Shown here: piece after piece, positions 1-6,239 of the stretch
Position numbering within the stretch: the stretch's first letter is position 1
How the letters are laid out: each line of letters begins with the position of its first letter
Assembly (NCBI GenBank): GCA_003641795.1
Contig: QNAP01000104.1
Coordinates: forward strand, 1-6,281
Direction of reading: 5' to 3'
DNA from: Thermotogae bacterium
GTDB lineage: Bacteria; Thermotogota; Thermotogae; UBA12178
DNA: 6,281 nt
Position numbers and translations under genes: made by a program
Notes under the pieces: model-generated
What the model was told of the DNA's origin: nothing
What the model saw: the letters and a program-made list of their open reading frames with translations, nothing else
Databases searched by the model: none

Positions 1-1243
1 CATCTAAGGCTTTCTTTGGATCGACACCTTGAAAAACCGCGGCACTCATCGCTTGAAAGATGGCATCGGATACTTGAGACCACTCCGGGATAGCAGGTCG
101 CACGCGGGCAACAGACGCTATTTTCATGTAAAAATCAAAGAATTCAATGGACTTAGACAACTCGGCACGATCAACTCCGGCGCGAACAGGCACGCGAGCC
201 AACGCAGCGTAGTATTCCGTCATTACATCAGCTCGCAGGAAGGTTAAAAGCACTCTTACCGCTGTTTCGTAGCGCTTTGGTGCTTTGTCTTTGATTAAAG
301 CGGGCATGGACATGATCCAACCACCAGCCAATGTTATCGGTGTCTTACCTGGTTCGGAAACAGGTAGAGGCAGCACAGCTATCCGCTGCTGGCGTTCTTG
401 AGGCGTCGTGCCGGGGAATCGACTTTCACTTGCGGCCCAATTCCCGTGGGGGAAAACAGCCCACTTACGCTGAGCAAAATCGTCACCCCAAAAAGTTTCC
501 GTTTGTGGGTCTATCCCTCCTTTTACGCGATCCACCAGGAACTGCAAGGCCTTTACACCCGCTTCACTGTTGAATGCGGGTTCAAATTTGCCGTCCCTCT
601 CGACGAGAATTTCGCCACCTTCTTGCCATAGGTAGGGGAAGAATTCGAAATCCGGGGCCCAACTTCCTGCCATATCCAGCCAGCAACCACCGATCCCCTT
701 CTTCGCCAGCACAGCTTTGAGTTTCTGAGACGCGGCGATGAACGTATCCCAATACAATAGATCACCCGGGTTAACCCCGGCCTCTTGGAGCAGATCTGGC
801 CAGTAGAATGTCACACGCACATCGGTGTCGTACCACAGACCGTAGTACCTTCCGCTCGCGGGAGGCCACTGGGAGCCTTCACGAAATGCCCAGAACCAGT
901 CTTTAGCAACAGGTGCTACCACATCGGTCAAATCTGCCAAAAAGCCTCCTTCGGCGAACTCACCGAGCCAAATGGAGTCGACCATAACAATATCTGGGGC
1001 AACATCTGGATCTTGGGCCAAAAGCGTCGTTTGGAGCTTCGAACGCAACTCACCGTAAGGAAACTCCTGGATCTTCAAATCCACCCCGGTGAGTCTTTCC
1101 ACCAAGCTTTCGACGGCTTCAAGGCCATAGCCCTCCGACTGCCAAACTACCACTACGGGTTTCTGCGCCGCTAACACACCTACACCCGCGACTAACAGCA
1201 CTGTAACCAAGGTCATACAGAACCATCGGTGAACACCCTTCAT
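1..1243 (-). CDS. ABC transporter extracellular sugar-binding protein (family 1 SBP), C-terminus cut by window edge
   Basis: This is the periplasmic receptor of an ABC sugar importer (COG1653/UgpB-like): it binds a sugar or oligosaccharide outside the membrane and delivers it to two permeases. Reading the minus strand from the ATG gives 414 codons with no stop to the edge; at the usual 400-440 residues probably only 10-20 are missing. Residues 1-26 form a signal peptide (MKGVHRW, then a hydrophobic run ending VLAA, mature QKPVVVVW). There is no lipobox, as is common in Thermotogales. Family hallmarks are DIVMVDSIWLGEFAEGG (84-100), the GLWYDT strand near 135, GGWIMSMP (307-314) and VPVR (351-354). 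Many Trp and Tyr residues suit a sugar cleft, but the substrate cannot be named. The start is fixed by an AGGAGG nine bases upstream. Permease genes probably follow beyond the left edge. G+C is clearly higher than in the neighbouring genes. Confidence 0.93.
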   Translation of the reverse strand, partial: MKGVHRWFCMTLVTVLLVAGVGVLAAQKPVVVVWQSEGYGLEAVESLVERLTGVDLKIQEFPYGELRSKLQTTLLAQDPDVAPDIVMVDSIWLGEFAEGGFLADLTDVVAPVAKDWFWAFREGSQWPPASGRYYGLWYDTDVRVTFYWPDLLQEAGVNPGDLLYWDTFIAASQKLKAVLAKKGIGGCWLDMAGSWAPDFEFFPYLWQEGGEILVERDGKFEPAFNSEAGVKALQFLVDRVKGGIDPQTETFWGDDFAQRKWAVFPHGNWAASESRFPGTTPQERQQRIAVLPLPVSEPGKTPITLAGGWIMSMPALIKDKAPKRYETAVRVLLTFLRADVMTEYYAALARVPVRAGVDRAELSKSIEFFDFYMKIASVARVRPAIPEWSQVSDAIFQAMSAAVFQGVDPKKALD

Positions 1244-1252
1244 CTCGACATC

Positions 1253-1258
1253 CCTCCT
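1253..1258 (-). promoter_or_regulatory. Ribosome binding site AGGAGG of the sugar-binding protein gene
   Basis: Read on the minus strand, a full AGGAGG stands nine bases before the ATG at 1243. Another ATG lies only one base after the AGGAGG, but it is out of frame and meets a stop after two codons, so 1243 is the real start. Confidence 0.85.
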
Positions 1259-1289
1259 AAGAAAAATGTTTTGATAAAACCTCTTGTGA

Positions 1290-1460
1290 TTTATTAGTAG
1301 AAGCAACTTCCATCTTGAAAACTGGTATATACAACCATTTGAGTGGATCGAAGGCTTTTATGATACGAATTTACACGCAACCGTTTATGACGAGAACGGG
1401 AATGCATTGTACTTGACCAAAATACAAGCAAAATCGTTTTGTGCTCAGTCATATCGCTAA
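1290..1460 (+). pseudogene. Possible decayed coding fragment, family unknown
   Basis: Between a TGA at 1287-1289 and a TAA at 1458-1460 one frame stays open for 56 codons without any usable start or ribosome binding site. The translation has a protein-like composition, including FEWIEGFYDTNLHATVYDE and then NGNALYLTKIQAK, which would suit a beta-hairpin. The opposite strand over the same bases has a 52-residue frame very rich in Arg, Ser and His, a common appearance for the antisense of real coding DNA. It could be the C-terminal remnant of a lost gene. However, a second frame on the plus strand here is also open for over 50 codons, so chance is a serious alternative. I do not recognise the family. 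Confidence 0.2.
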
Positions 1461-1469
1461 ACTATTGTG

Positions 1470-1498
1470 AGCATATCATAACGTGACATGGGAAGCAA
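1470..1498 (-). promoter_or_regulatory. Candidate promoter for the sugar-binding protein gene
   Basis: On the minus strand, TTGCTT (1498-1493; 3 of 6 matches to the -35 consensus) is followed after 17 bases by TATGCT (1475-1470; 4 of 6 matches) with an extended TGA in front. It is the best sigma-70-like pair I found upstream of the gene, but it would leave a leader of about 220 bases. A nearer promoter with weaker boxes is possible. Confidence 0.3.
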
Positions 1499-1544
1499 GT
1501 CGGATATCAAAGGATTATACTTGTATATATAAGATTATAGATGA

Positions 1545-1718
1545 TTAAATGGCGAATTCTTTCGCTTCCTCATCCTTACTGGTTTTTTTGCAAAAACCGC
1601 ACGTACGAAAATTCAACCTCTGTTTCAATTCCACTTTTCGCCACTTTCCGTAGTTCCAATCTTTCGGCGCGTGGGAACTGGCCTTGCGGAGTGCCAAGCA
1701 AGCTGCGGGTAAAAACAC
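1545..1718 (-). other. Possible small basic ORF (57 residues), doubtful
   Basis: From a GTG at 1718 to a TAA at 1547-1545 the minus strand reads 57 codons. The product would be lysine-rich with segments such as APKDWNYGKWRKVELKQ and a CGFC pair near residues 40-43. There is no ribosome binding site before the GTG and no clear promoter, so translation is doubtful. It overlaps the inverted-repeat patch at 1620-1728, so its reading frame may simply be part of a repeat or structured RNA. I do not recognise it as a known family. Confidence 0.15.
1581..1598. repeat. Perfect short inverted repeat GGTTTTT/AAAAACC
   Basis: Arms of seven bases (1581-1587 and 1592-1598) surround the four-base loop TTGC. 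Neither strand has a T-run after the hairpin, so it does not look like an intrinsic terminator. Its role is unknown. Confidence 0.5.
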
Positions 1719-1728
1719 ATTGAAACTG
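1620..1728. repeat. Structured patch bounded by inverted arms CTGTTTCAAT / ATTGAAACTG
   Basis: The ten-base arms at 1620-1629 and 1719-1728 pair at nine of ten positions. Between them lie a second inverted pair AGTTCC (1652-1657) / GGAACT (1674-1679), a weaker pair CTTGC/GCAAG near 1684-1703, and two adjacent decamers CCACTTTTCG and CCACTTTCCG (1631-1650) that differ at one base. Nested arms and higher G+C than the flanks could mean a small interspersed repeat or a structured RNA. No target-site duplication or transposase is visible, so the call is tentative. Confidence 0.3.
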
Positions 1729-1795
1729 CTAGATACGGTGGAGAATTATCTATACCTTACCTCTCAACAAGCTTTCTTTCACACTCTCTCGGCTC

Positions 1796-1824
1796 TTGAT
1801 CTTGGGATAATGTTCGTGTATAAT
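1796..1824 (+). promoter_or_regulatory. Sigma-70-type promoter of the RND/MMPL exporter gene
   Basis: TTGATC (1796-1801; four of six consensus matches) is followed after exactly 17 bases by a perfect TATAAT (1819-1824). Transcription would begin near 1831, giving a leader of about 44 bases before the GTG start. Because the TTG at 1824 lies in the -10 box, it cannot be the translation start if this promoter is used. Confidence 0.7.
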
Positions 1825-1825
1825 T

Positions 1826-1842
1826 GATTCGTATTGTGAATC
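1826..1842 (+). promoter_or_regulatory. Candidate operator or leader hairpin over the exporter transcription start
   Basis: The inverted arms GATTC (1826-1830) and GAATC (1838-1842), seven bases apart, straddle the predicted transcription start just after the -10 box. This is a typical place for a repressor to bind, but five-base arms are short and no regulator gene is adjacent. Confidence 0.2.
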
Positions 1843-1862
1843 TTTCGATAATTGAACATAGT

Positions 1863-1870
1863 GGTGGTGA
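1863..1870 (+). promoter_or_regulatory. Ribosome binding site that sets the exporter start at a GTG
   Basis: GGTGGTGA matches the GGAGGTGA complement of the 16S rRNA tail at seven of eight bases and sits four bases before the GTG at 1875. No comparable site precedes the upstream in-frame TTG at 1824, so this site decides the start. Confidence 0.7.
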
Positions 1871-1874
1871 ACGA

Positions 1875-3938
1875 GTGAACAGGAAGAAGATATTGATGGC
1901 GCTTGGTTTTCTGATTTTCATCACCTTGGTTCTTGGTTTTCTGGCCTTTTCAAGATTGGACGTGTCTTCCACTCTTTCGATCTTGCCAGAGAACGATCCT
2001 GCCATGGAAGAGTTGAAGTTGGTGAAAACGCTCTTTCCAGAAGAGGGAATCATTCTCTGTATTCTGGATCTGAAACCTGAGATAGATGGAACGATACTTG
2101 AAAATGAGCAAGCCATTGAAGAGATCAAGAACCTGGTACAAGTTTTAGAAGGCAAGAAATCTGTGGAGAACGTGGATTCTATACTGGAAGCCTCCAAGTT
2201 GGAAGTGAAAGGATTCAACATTAGGGATAGAAAATACCTTGAAAGCGACCCACAAGAAATGTTGGAGGATCCATTCTATGTTGGAAATGTCATAAGCAAG
2301 GATGGCAGAACTACTGCTCTGATCGTACGCTTGAAAGAATACGACTCAGAACTCGTAGAAGAGCTGAAAAAACTTGAGTTGGAAAGCTTTCAAAAAGCAA
2401 TCACGGGACAACCCGTAGTGGACTTCGAGCTCGACCGCTCCGTGTGGATTCTTTCCACAGTCTACCCGCTTCTGCTCTTTCTGCTGATCTGTGGAATCTA
2501 CTATCTCAAGCTCAAAAACGTCACTGCGGCTATTCTTCCGCCGTTAGCGGCCGTTCTGGCTTCGATATGGGTCTACGAACTTGTGGGTATAGTGGGAATT
2601 CCTCTCAACATACTGGTAGCCACGGTGGGTATCTTCTTGATAATCATCACCTCCGCATACGGTTTACACTACGTGGATAGATTGACGTTTCATTTGAAAA
2701 ATTCTCCAGTTGGTGTCGCGATAAAGAAAGCCACAAGGGACGAGTGGCGCCCCATATTTCTTTCAGCTGTTACCACCTCTCTGGCGTTTCTCTCGTTTCT
2801 CTTCACGCCTTTGAAGGCTTTCAAACAACTTGGAATCCTTGTTTCAATTGGAATCTTCCTGAGTTTGGTGGTCGTCTTTGCGGTGATACCCATGGTGGCC
2901 ATGCTGGTGAATCTGCACTCTCGCAATCCGAAAAAGGTTTCGTCTCGAGAGAGACGCCGTTTTCTAAGTTTCAGCGCGAGAAGACACTGGCGTCGCTGGT
3001 TTATACTGGCCTCATTGATCATGCTTTTCTCGTCGATATGGACTATTCCCCATATAGAGGCGAATTTTGATAGCTTCGGCTATTTCCGTGGTAATTCCCA
3101 GATTCGTTTAGCTGCGCAGAAAGCTATAAGAAGTTTCGGATGGGCTGTTCCGCTTTACGTGGTCGTTGAAAAACCGTCACCGTTCACGGTGGAAGATCAA
3201 AAGAATCTGATTAGCTTTGTAGAACGGATAGAAAAGCTTGAAGGAGTCGCGGGCACTATAAGTGCCCTCGATTTCTGGAGATACTACTCTATACCACTCC
3301 CCTTGGTTCAGGTTCTTTCGAGAACCACAGATCAGCTTTCAGAGCTTTTGAATGGCAACGCTTTAAGGATAACGGTGAAGGCACCTTTCACTGATTCGAA
3401 AAGTTTTCAGACATTAGCGGAAAAGATAGAATCTATCGGCTCTTCCCTTCCGCGAGATCTCCGTTTGCATGTAGCAGGTGAGCCTTTGGTCATGGCATCT
3501 CTCAACGAAAAGATCTTGGAAAGTCAGGTAAGCTCGGTACTTTTCACCCTTCTGTTCATATTCGTCCTGATGTTGATCATCTTTAAAAAGCTTTCCAAAA
3601 GTTTTCTTGCGATTTCCCCTGTTGTGTTGACTCTGGTCTTCAATTTTTTCTTCATGTCCGTGACAAATATCTGGTTGGAGATCTCCACAAGCATCGTTGC
3701 GAGCATACTTGCCGGGCTGGTGATCGACTATTCAATACACCTTATGGAAGCGAAAAATCACGGAATAGAAACTAAGGAACAAGTGATCCCCGTGATAATC
3801 AGCAACAGCATAGGACTGGCTTTAGGTTTCTTGACGCTGGTGCTTTCTCCCGTTGCACTTTATGCCCGCCTGGGTACTCTTATTGCTTTCGGAACGGGAT
3901 TCGGAGCATTGGCTGTTATTCTTTTAGTGGATGGGTGA
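1875..3938 (+). CDS. RND/MMPL-superfamily exporter, 12 membrane helices
   Basis: This is a predicted inner-membrane exporter of the RND superfamily, COG1033/MMPL branch, in which proton flow usually drives export of lipids or other hydrophobic molecules; the substrate is unknown. From the GTG it is 687 residues. The duplicated plan is complete: helix 1 (about 5-25), outer domain 1 (26-190), helices 2-6 (191-346), a basic cytoplasmic loop with SSRERRR (347-374), helix 7 (375-391), outer domain 2 (392-551) and helices 8-12 (552-685). The second half keeps the family motif GLVIDYSIHL, with Asp618-Tyr619 in helix 10. The matching place in helix 4 reads SAYGLHY, with Ala261 where that Asp would be. 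The chain ends LVDG right after helix 12, with no tail. It has its own promoter, so it is probably transcribed alone. It is convergent with the next gene and 8 bases from its stop. Family placement is firm; transport function is inferred. Confidence 0.93.
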   Translation: MNRKKILMALGFLIFITLVLGFLAFSRLDVSSTLSILPENDPAMEELKLVKTLFPEEGIILCILDLKPEIDGTILENEQAIEEIKNLVQVLEGKKSVENVDSILEASKLEVKGFNIRDRKYLESDPQEMLEDPFYVGNVISKDGRTTALIVRLKEYDSELVEELKKLELESFQKAITGQPVVDFELDRSVWILSTVYPLLLFLLICGIYYLKLKNVTAAILPPLAAVLASIWVYELVGIVGIPLNILVATVGIFLIIITSAYGLHYVDRLTFHLKNSPVGVAIKKATRDEWRPIFLSAVTTSLAFLSFLFTPLKAFKQLGILVSIGIFLSLVVVFAVIPMVAMLVNLHSRNPKKVSSRERRRFLSFSARRHWRRWFILASLIMLFSSIWTIPHIEANFDSFGYFRGNSQIRLAAQKAIRSFGWAVPLYVVVEKPSPFTVEDQKNLISFVERIEKLEGVAGTISALDFWRYYSIPLPLVQVLSRTTDQLSELLNGNALRITVKAPFTDSKSFQTLAEKIESIGSSLPRDLRLHVAGEPLVMASLNEKILESQVSSVLFTLLFIFVLMLIIFKKLSKSFLAISPVVLTLVFNFFFMSVTNIWLEISTSIVASILAGLVIDYSIHLMEAKNHGIETKEQVIPVIISNSIGLALGFLTLVLSPVALYARLGTLIAFGTGFGALAVILLVDG

Positions 3939-3946
3939 ACGGTTGA

Positions 3947-6184
3947 TCATTGTACCGCCAGCGTGATAGCGAATATATGCATGGTTGGCAAAAGCGGCAG
4001 CTCAATGGCGCTAAGTGGAAAATCGTCTGTTTCCATTTCCCAGACGTACAGTTTGGGAGATATGAACTGTTTTTGGCCATCGGCGAGGTAGCGATACTTC
4101 ATTTTGAGTGCCGTACGTTCGCCAAATACGGGAGAACCACACCAATCTGAAAATGCAATCCTTTTCTCCACGCACTCAGAATCTCCGAGCAAAATAAGAT
4201 TGGCTTCGTAATCTCCGTGATCTGAGGAGCCGAGCATGTAGATCTTACACACCTTAACAGAGGTTCCCAGCTCTATTCTCTGTCCCGAGCATACGATGTT
4301 GTCTTCTCCTGAACTTTTCTCCGATATTTTGAAGGGTATATCTTGATAAAGAAAAATGCTGTCGTTGATTTGTTTTTCCATCTCTTCCCAGCTGTAGCAT
4401 GAACCCACAACACCGTCGGGATTATCAAAATTTCCATGCTTTCTTTCGCGTATTATACCGTCGTTGTTGAAAATGGGGGTGAGATCGAGCAAGAGGTAAC
4501 CTTCTCTTTCTTCAAACGATGCTCTGACTCCAGTGAGGACCTTTTCAGTTTGAAAATCTGACCACTTCACCTCTTGAACTGTTTTTCCGTTGAATTGATA
4601 AGTCTTGCCTCCGATCTCGAAGATGAGAAACGGATGATCGCTCACGATCAAGATCTGGTCCACGGTCACTCCTCCGTCTAAAGGTTTGATGTAGAGTGTA
4701 AGCCGCTGTTCCTTCGCTGTTTCCGCGGGCAGAGAATTCGCTAATTCCACCAATGAAGCCCTTTGAGGAAGTTCAATCTCCTTCTCACTCTTTGAATCAC
4801 CCATACTTATCTTTACAATGGCTCTACCACTTCCTTTTAAAAACGCGAAGACACGTAGATTGCCTTTGAATGTTCGCAGACGTGTTCGAAGTCTGAGAAA
4901 ACTGTCGGTAGAAAGGCTCACATTTCCAGAGAGATCTAACTCATAGCTGGATATACCCGTTTCCATCTTCTCCGCTTCCAACAGTTGGACGCCCCAAGCG
5001 GCAATTCTCTGACTCTTGGCGAATCTTGAAAACTTACTGAGCTCGTTCAGTTTCGCCAAAGCCCTCAACGCACAAACGGTGGACTCCGCTCCGGCGTTTT
5101 TGTTTATATACACAGAATGGAGACCGTCGTACCCTTCACCGTTGGGACCGATCATGGACTGACCGAGTACGTTGTTTCCCAAGAAGAACCCGCCAGCCAA
5201 GGCCGCCATAACTGCATATCTATCTTCTTTTGTTGCCTTAAAGAGTTCCGCAAGACCCGAAACCATGCATTCTGCGGCATAGCTCAATTGCGGGTAAAGC
5301 CGCACGTACTCTTCTACATGGTAGATTGGGCCTACAATGAGCAGCTTCATGTAGAGTTCGTCGGCGTAGAGACGGGCGGTGTCAAGGTATTTTTCTTTTT
5401 TTGTTATATTGTAGAGTTTTACAAAGGCCTCCACATGTCTGCTACCCCAGCCGTGCCAGGCGAAATGCTCTTTCCCTTCGTTTATCGCGCCGGCGAAAGG
5501 TCCTTCGGAGATCTGTTTCTGGATCATAGCGTTGGCGATCTTTTCAGCCAGCCTGAGATATCGAGGTTCTCTCGTCTTCTCATAAAGTTCGCAAAGTCCC
5601 AAAACGAAGGCGGAGGAAATATCGGTGTATCCATGAAGCAGTCCATCGCTCAGGTAACGTTCCAGAACATCGACAACCTTTCTGGAGCTTTCTTCGAGAA
5701 GATGCGAGAATGCTGGATTGATTTCCTTGTATACGTTCGAGCCGAGCGCCGTGGCCCACAGAGCTCTTACTGCCCACCAATTGCCAGATTTCCTGCTTGT
5801 AGGGCCAACGCGGTTTATCTTCCCGTTTTCTTCAACAAAGTTGTAGTAATCTCCATCGTTGGTTTGCATAGCCAGTACGAATTCGAGAGCTTCTTTTGCT
5901 CGAGTTTCGTAGAAGTCGTTCCTTTCGCGCCTGAGAAGCTCGAGATAGAAGATCGCGACTCTGGCAACATCATCTACACAAGTTACGCCTTCACCGGTGG
6001 CGGGGACTTTGACGTACTGTGAGCCTTGACGTTCAGCGTAGACCCAGTAACCGATGAGCTTCTTTCCTTCTACGGTGAACGTATCTCGAAGGAACTCCAA
6101 GTGATTGAGGTTTAACTCTACTGCCCACACAAAGAGTGGAAAGAAAACACACAAAAACGTGAGGAAAGATACTTTTCCTCGCAT
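3947..6184 (-). CDS. Secreted multidomain protein: six-hairpin (alpha/alpha) barrel plus C-terminal beta-sandwich, probable glycoside hydrolase or sugar-binding enzyme
   Basis: The 745-residue product starts with a signal peptide (hydrophobic to about residue 21, likely cut after VWA), so it acts outside the membrane. Residues 28-395 are helix-rich with alternating pairs and conserved-looking patches: GVTCVDDVAR (66-75), QTNDGDYYNF (107-116), GNWWAVRALWA (134-144), AWHGWGSRH (242-250) and GYDGLHSVYINKNAGAEST (351-369). These resemble alpha/alpha-barrel glycosidases, where acidic residues near Asp71/Asp72 or around GYDG could be catalytic; this is inference. Residues 400-520 look like a beta domain. 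Residues 550-745 carry IFNNDGI (571-577), GNFD (584-587), SDWCGSP (679-685) and LPLLPTMHIFAITL (729-742), a pattern I associate with C-terminal domains of bacterial polysaccharide-degrading enzymes. The substrate and enzyme family are not recognised. The start is fixed by a GGAGGT seven bases upstream. Confidence 0.92.
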   Translation of the reverse strand: MRGKVSFLTFLCVFFPLFVWAVELNLNHLEFLRDTFTVEGKKLIGYWVYAERQGSQYVKVPATGEGVTCVDDVARVAIFYLELLRRERNDFYETRAKEALEFVLAMQTNDGDYYNFVEENGKINRVGPTSRKSGNWWAVRALWATALGSNVYKEINPAFSHLLEESSRKVVDVLERYLSDGLLHGYTDISSAFVLGLCELYEKTREPRYLRLAEKIANAMIQKQISEGPFAGAINEGKEHFAWHGWGSRHVEAFVKLYNITKKEKYLDTARLYADELYMKLLIVGPIYHVEEYVRLYPQLSYAAECMVSGLAELFKATKEDRYAVMAALAGGFFLGNNVLGQSMIGPNGEGYDGLHSVYINKNAGAESTVCALRALAKLNELSKFSRFAKSQRIAAWGVQLLEAEKMETGISSYELDLSGNVSLSTDSFLRLRTRLRTFKGNLRVFAFLKGSGRAIVKISMGDSKSEKEIELPQRASLVELANSLPAETAKEQRLTLYIKPLDGGVTVDQILIVSDHPFLIFEIGGKTYQFNGKTVQEVKWSDFQTEKVLTGVRASFEEREGYLLLDLTPIFNNDGIIRERKHGNFDNPDGVVGSCYSWEEMEKQINDSIFLYQDIPFKISEKSSGEDNIVCSGQRIELGTSVKVCKIYMLGSSDHGDYEANLILLGDSECVEKRIAFSDWCGSPVFGERTALKMKYRYLADGQKQFISPKLYVWEMETDDFPLSAIELPLLPTMHIFAITLAVQ

Positions 6185-6191
6185 GTGATCA

Positions 6192-6197
6192 ACCTCC
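6192..6197 (-). promoter_or_regulatory. Ribosome binding site GGAGGT of the barrel protein gene
   Basis: On the minus strand GGAGGT stands seven bases before the ATG at 6184. The same reading frame stays open upstream to the window edge, but this site and the signal peptide that follows make 6184 the right start. Confidence 0.85.
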
Positions 6198-6201
6198 GAA
6201 A

Positions 6202-6229
6202 GCTGGAGACCCCAGATGGGACCTCCAGC
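6202..6229 (-). promoter_or_regulatory. Strong leader hairpin just upstream of the ribosome binding site
   Basis: In the minus-strand RNA, GCTGGAG pairs with CTCCAGC and the stem continues through two G-U pairs and three C-G pairs to an AUCU loop: twelve pairs in 28 bases. On the plus strand the two G-U positions become A-C mismatches, so the structure favours RNA from this gene. It ends four bases before GGAGGT and is followed by only three T bases, so it is a poor intrinsic terminator. It is more likely a leader element affecting stability or translation, though it could end an upstream transcript. Confidence 0.6.
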
Positions 6230-6239
6230 GAAATTCGGG

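Larger units (their letters stand above)
1244..1795. other. Long divergent intergenic region without a secure gene
   Basis: This stretch separates two divergently transcribed genes. Its left part (1261-1545) is AT-rich and holds short palindromes: GTTTTGATAAAAC (1268-1280), CCGTT/AACGG arms (1381-1399) and CAAAATCGTTTTG (1429-1441). It also has two copies of GATTATA, at 1513-1519 and 1533-1539, twenty bases apart. Its right part (1581-1728) is richer in G+C and holds inverted repeats. The region exceeds what two promoters need, so decayed genes, a small RNA or an interspersed repeat are all possible. Nothing in it is recognised as a known riboswitch or RNA gene. Confidence 0.6.

Noticed and set aside
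785..1174. 129-residue plus-strand frame
   Set aside because: It lies antisense within the intact sugar-binding protein gene and has no family features or ribosome binding site of note.
1..1243. Broken or frameshifted sugar-binding gene
   Set aside because: Reading through the whole stretch by hand gives one continuous frame with family motifs in order; it merely lacks its stop inside the window.
1294..1452. 52-residue minus-strand frame in the leader of the sugar-binding gene
   Set aside because: No ribosome binding site, and a composition very rich in Arg, Ser and His; it looks like an antisense shadow, not a leader peptide.
1620..1728. GTTTCAAT and ATTGAAAC, ends resembling some CRISPR repeats
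   Set aside because: Only one copy in each orientation, no full-length repeat, no spacers and no cas gene nearby.
1757..2221. 154-residue minus-strand frame over the exporter promoter and N-terminus
   Set aside because: It is the Ser/Phe-rich shadow of the exporter gene and would run across its promoter.
5117..6022. 301-residue plus-strand frame
   Set aside because: Despite its length it is antisense to the barrel protein, which has a signal peptide, ribosome binding site and coherent domains; the plus-strand translation is rich in Phe, Cys and Val without recognisable motifs.
6202..6229. Intrinsic terminator of an upstream gene
   Set aside because: Only three T bases follow the stem before the ribosome binding site, so a standard terminator is not supported, though it is not excluded.
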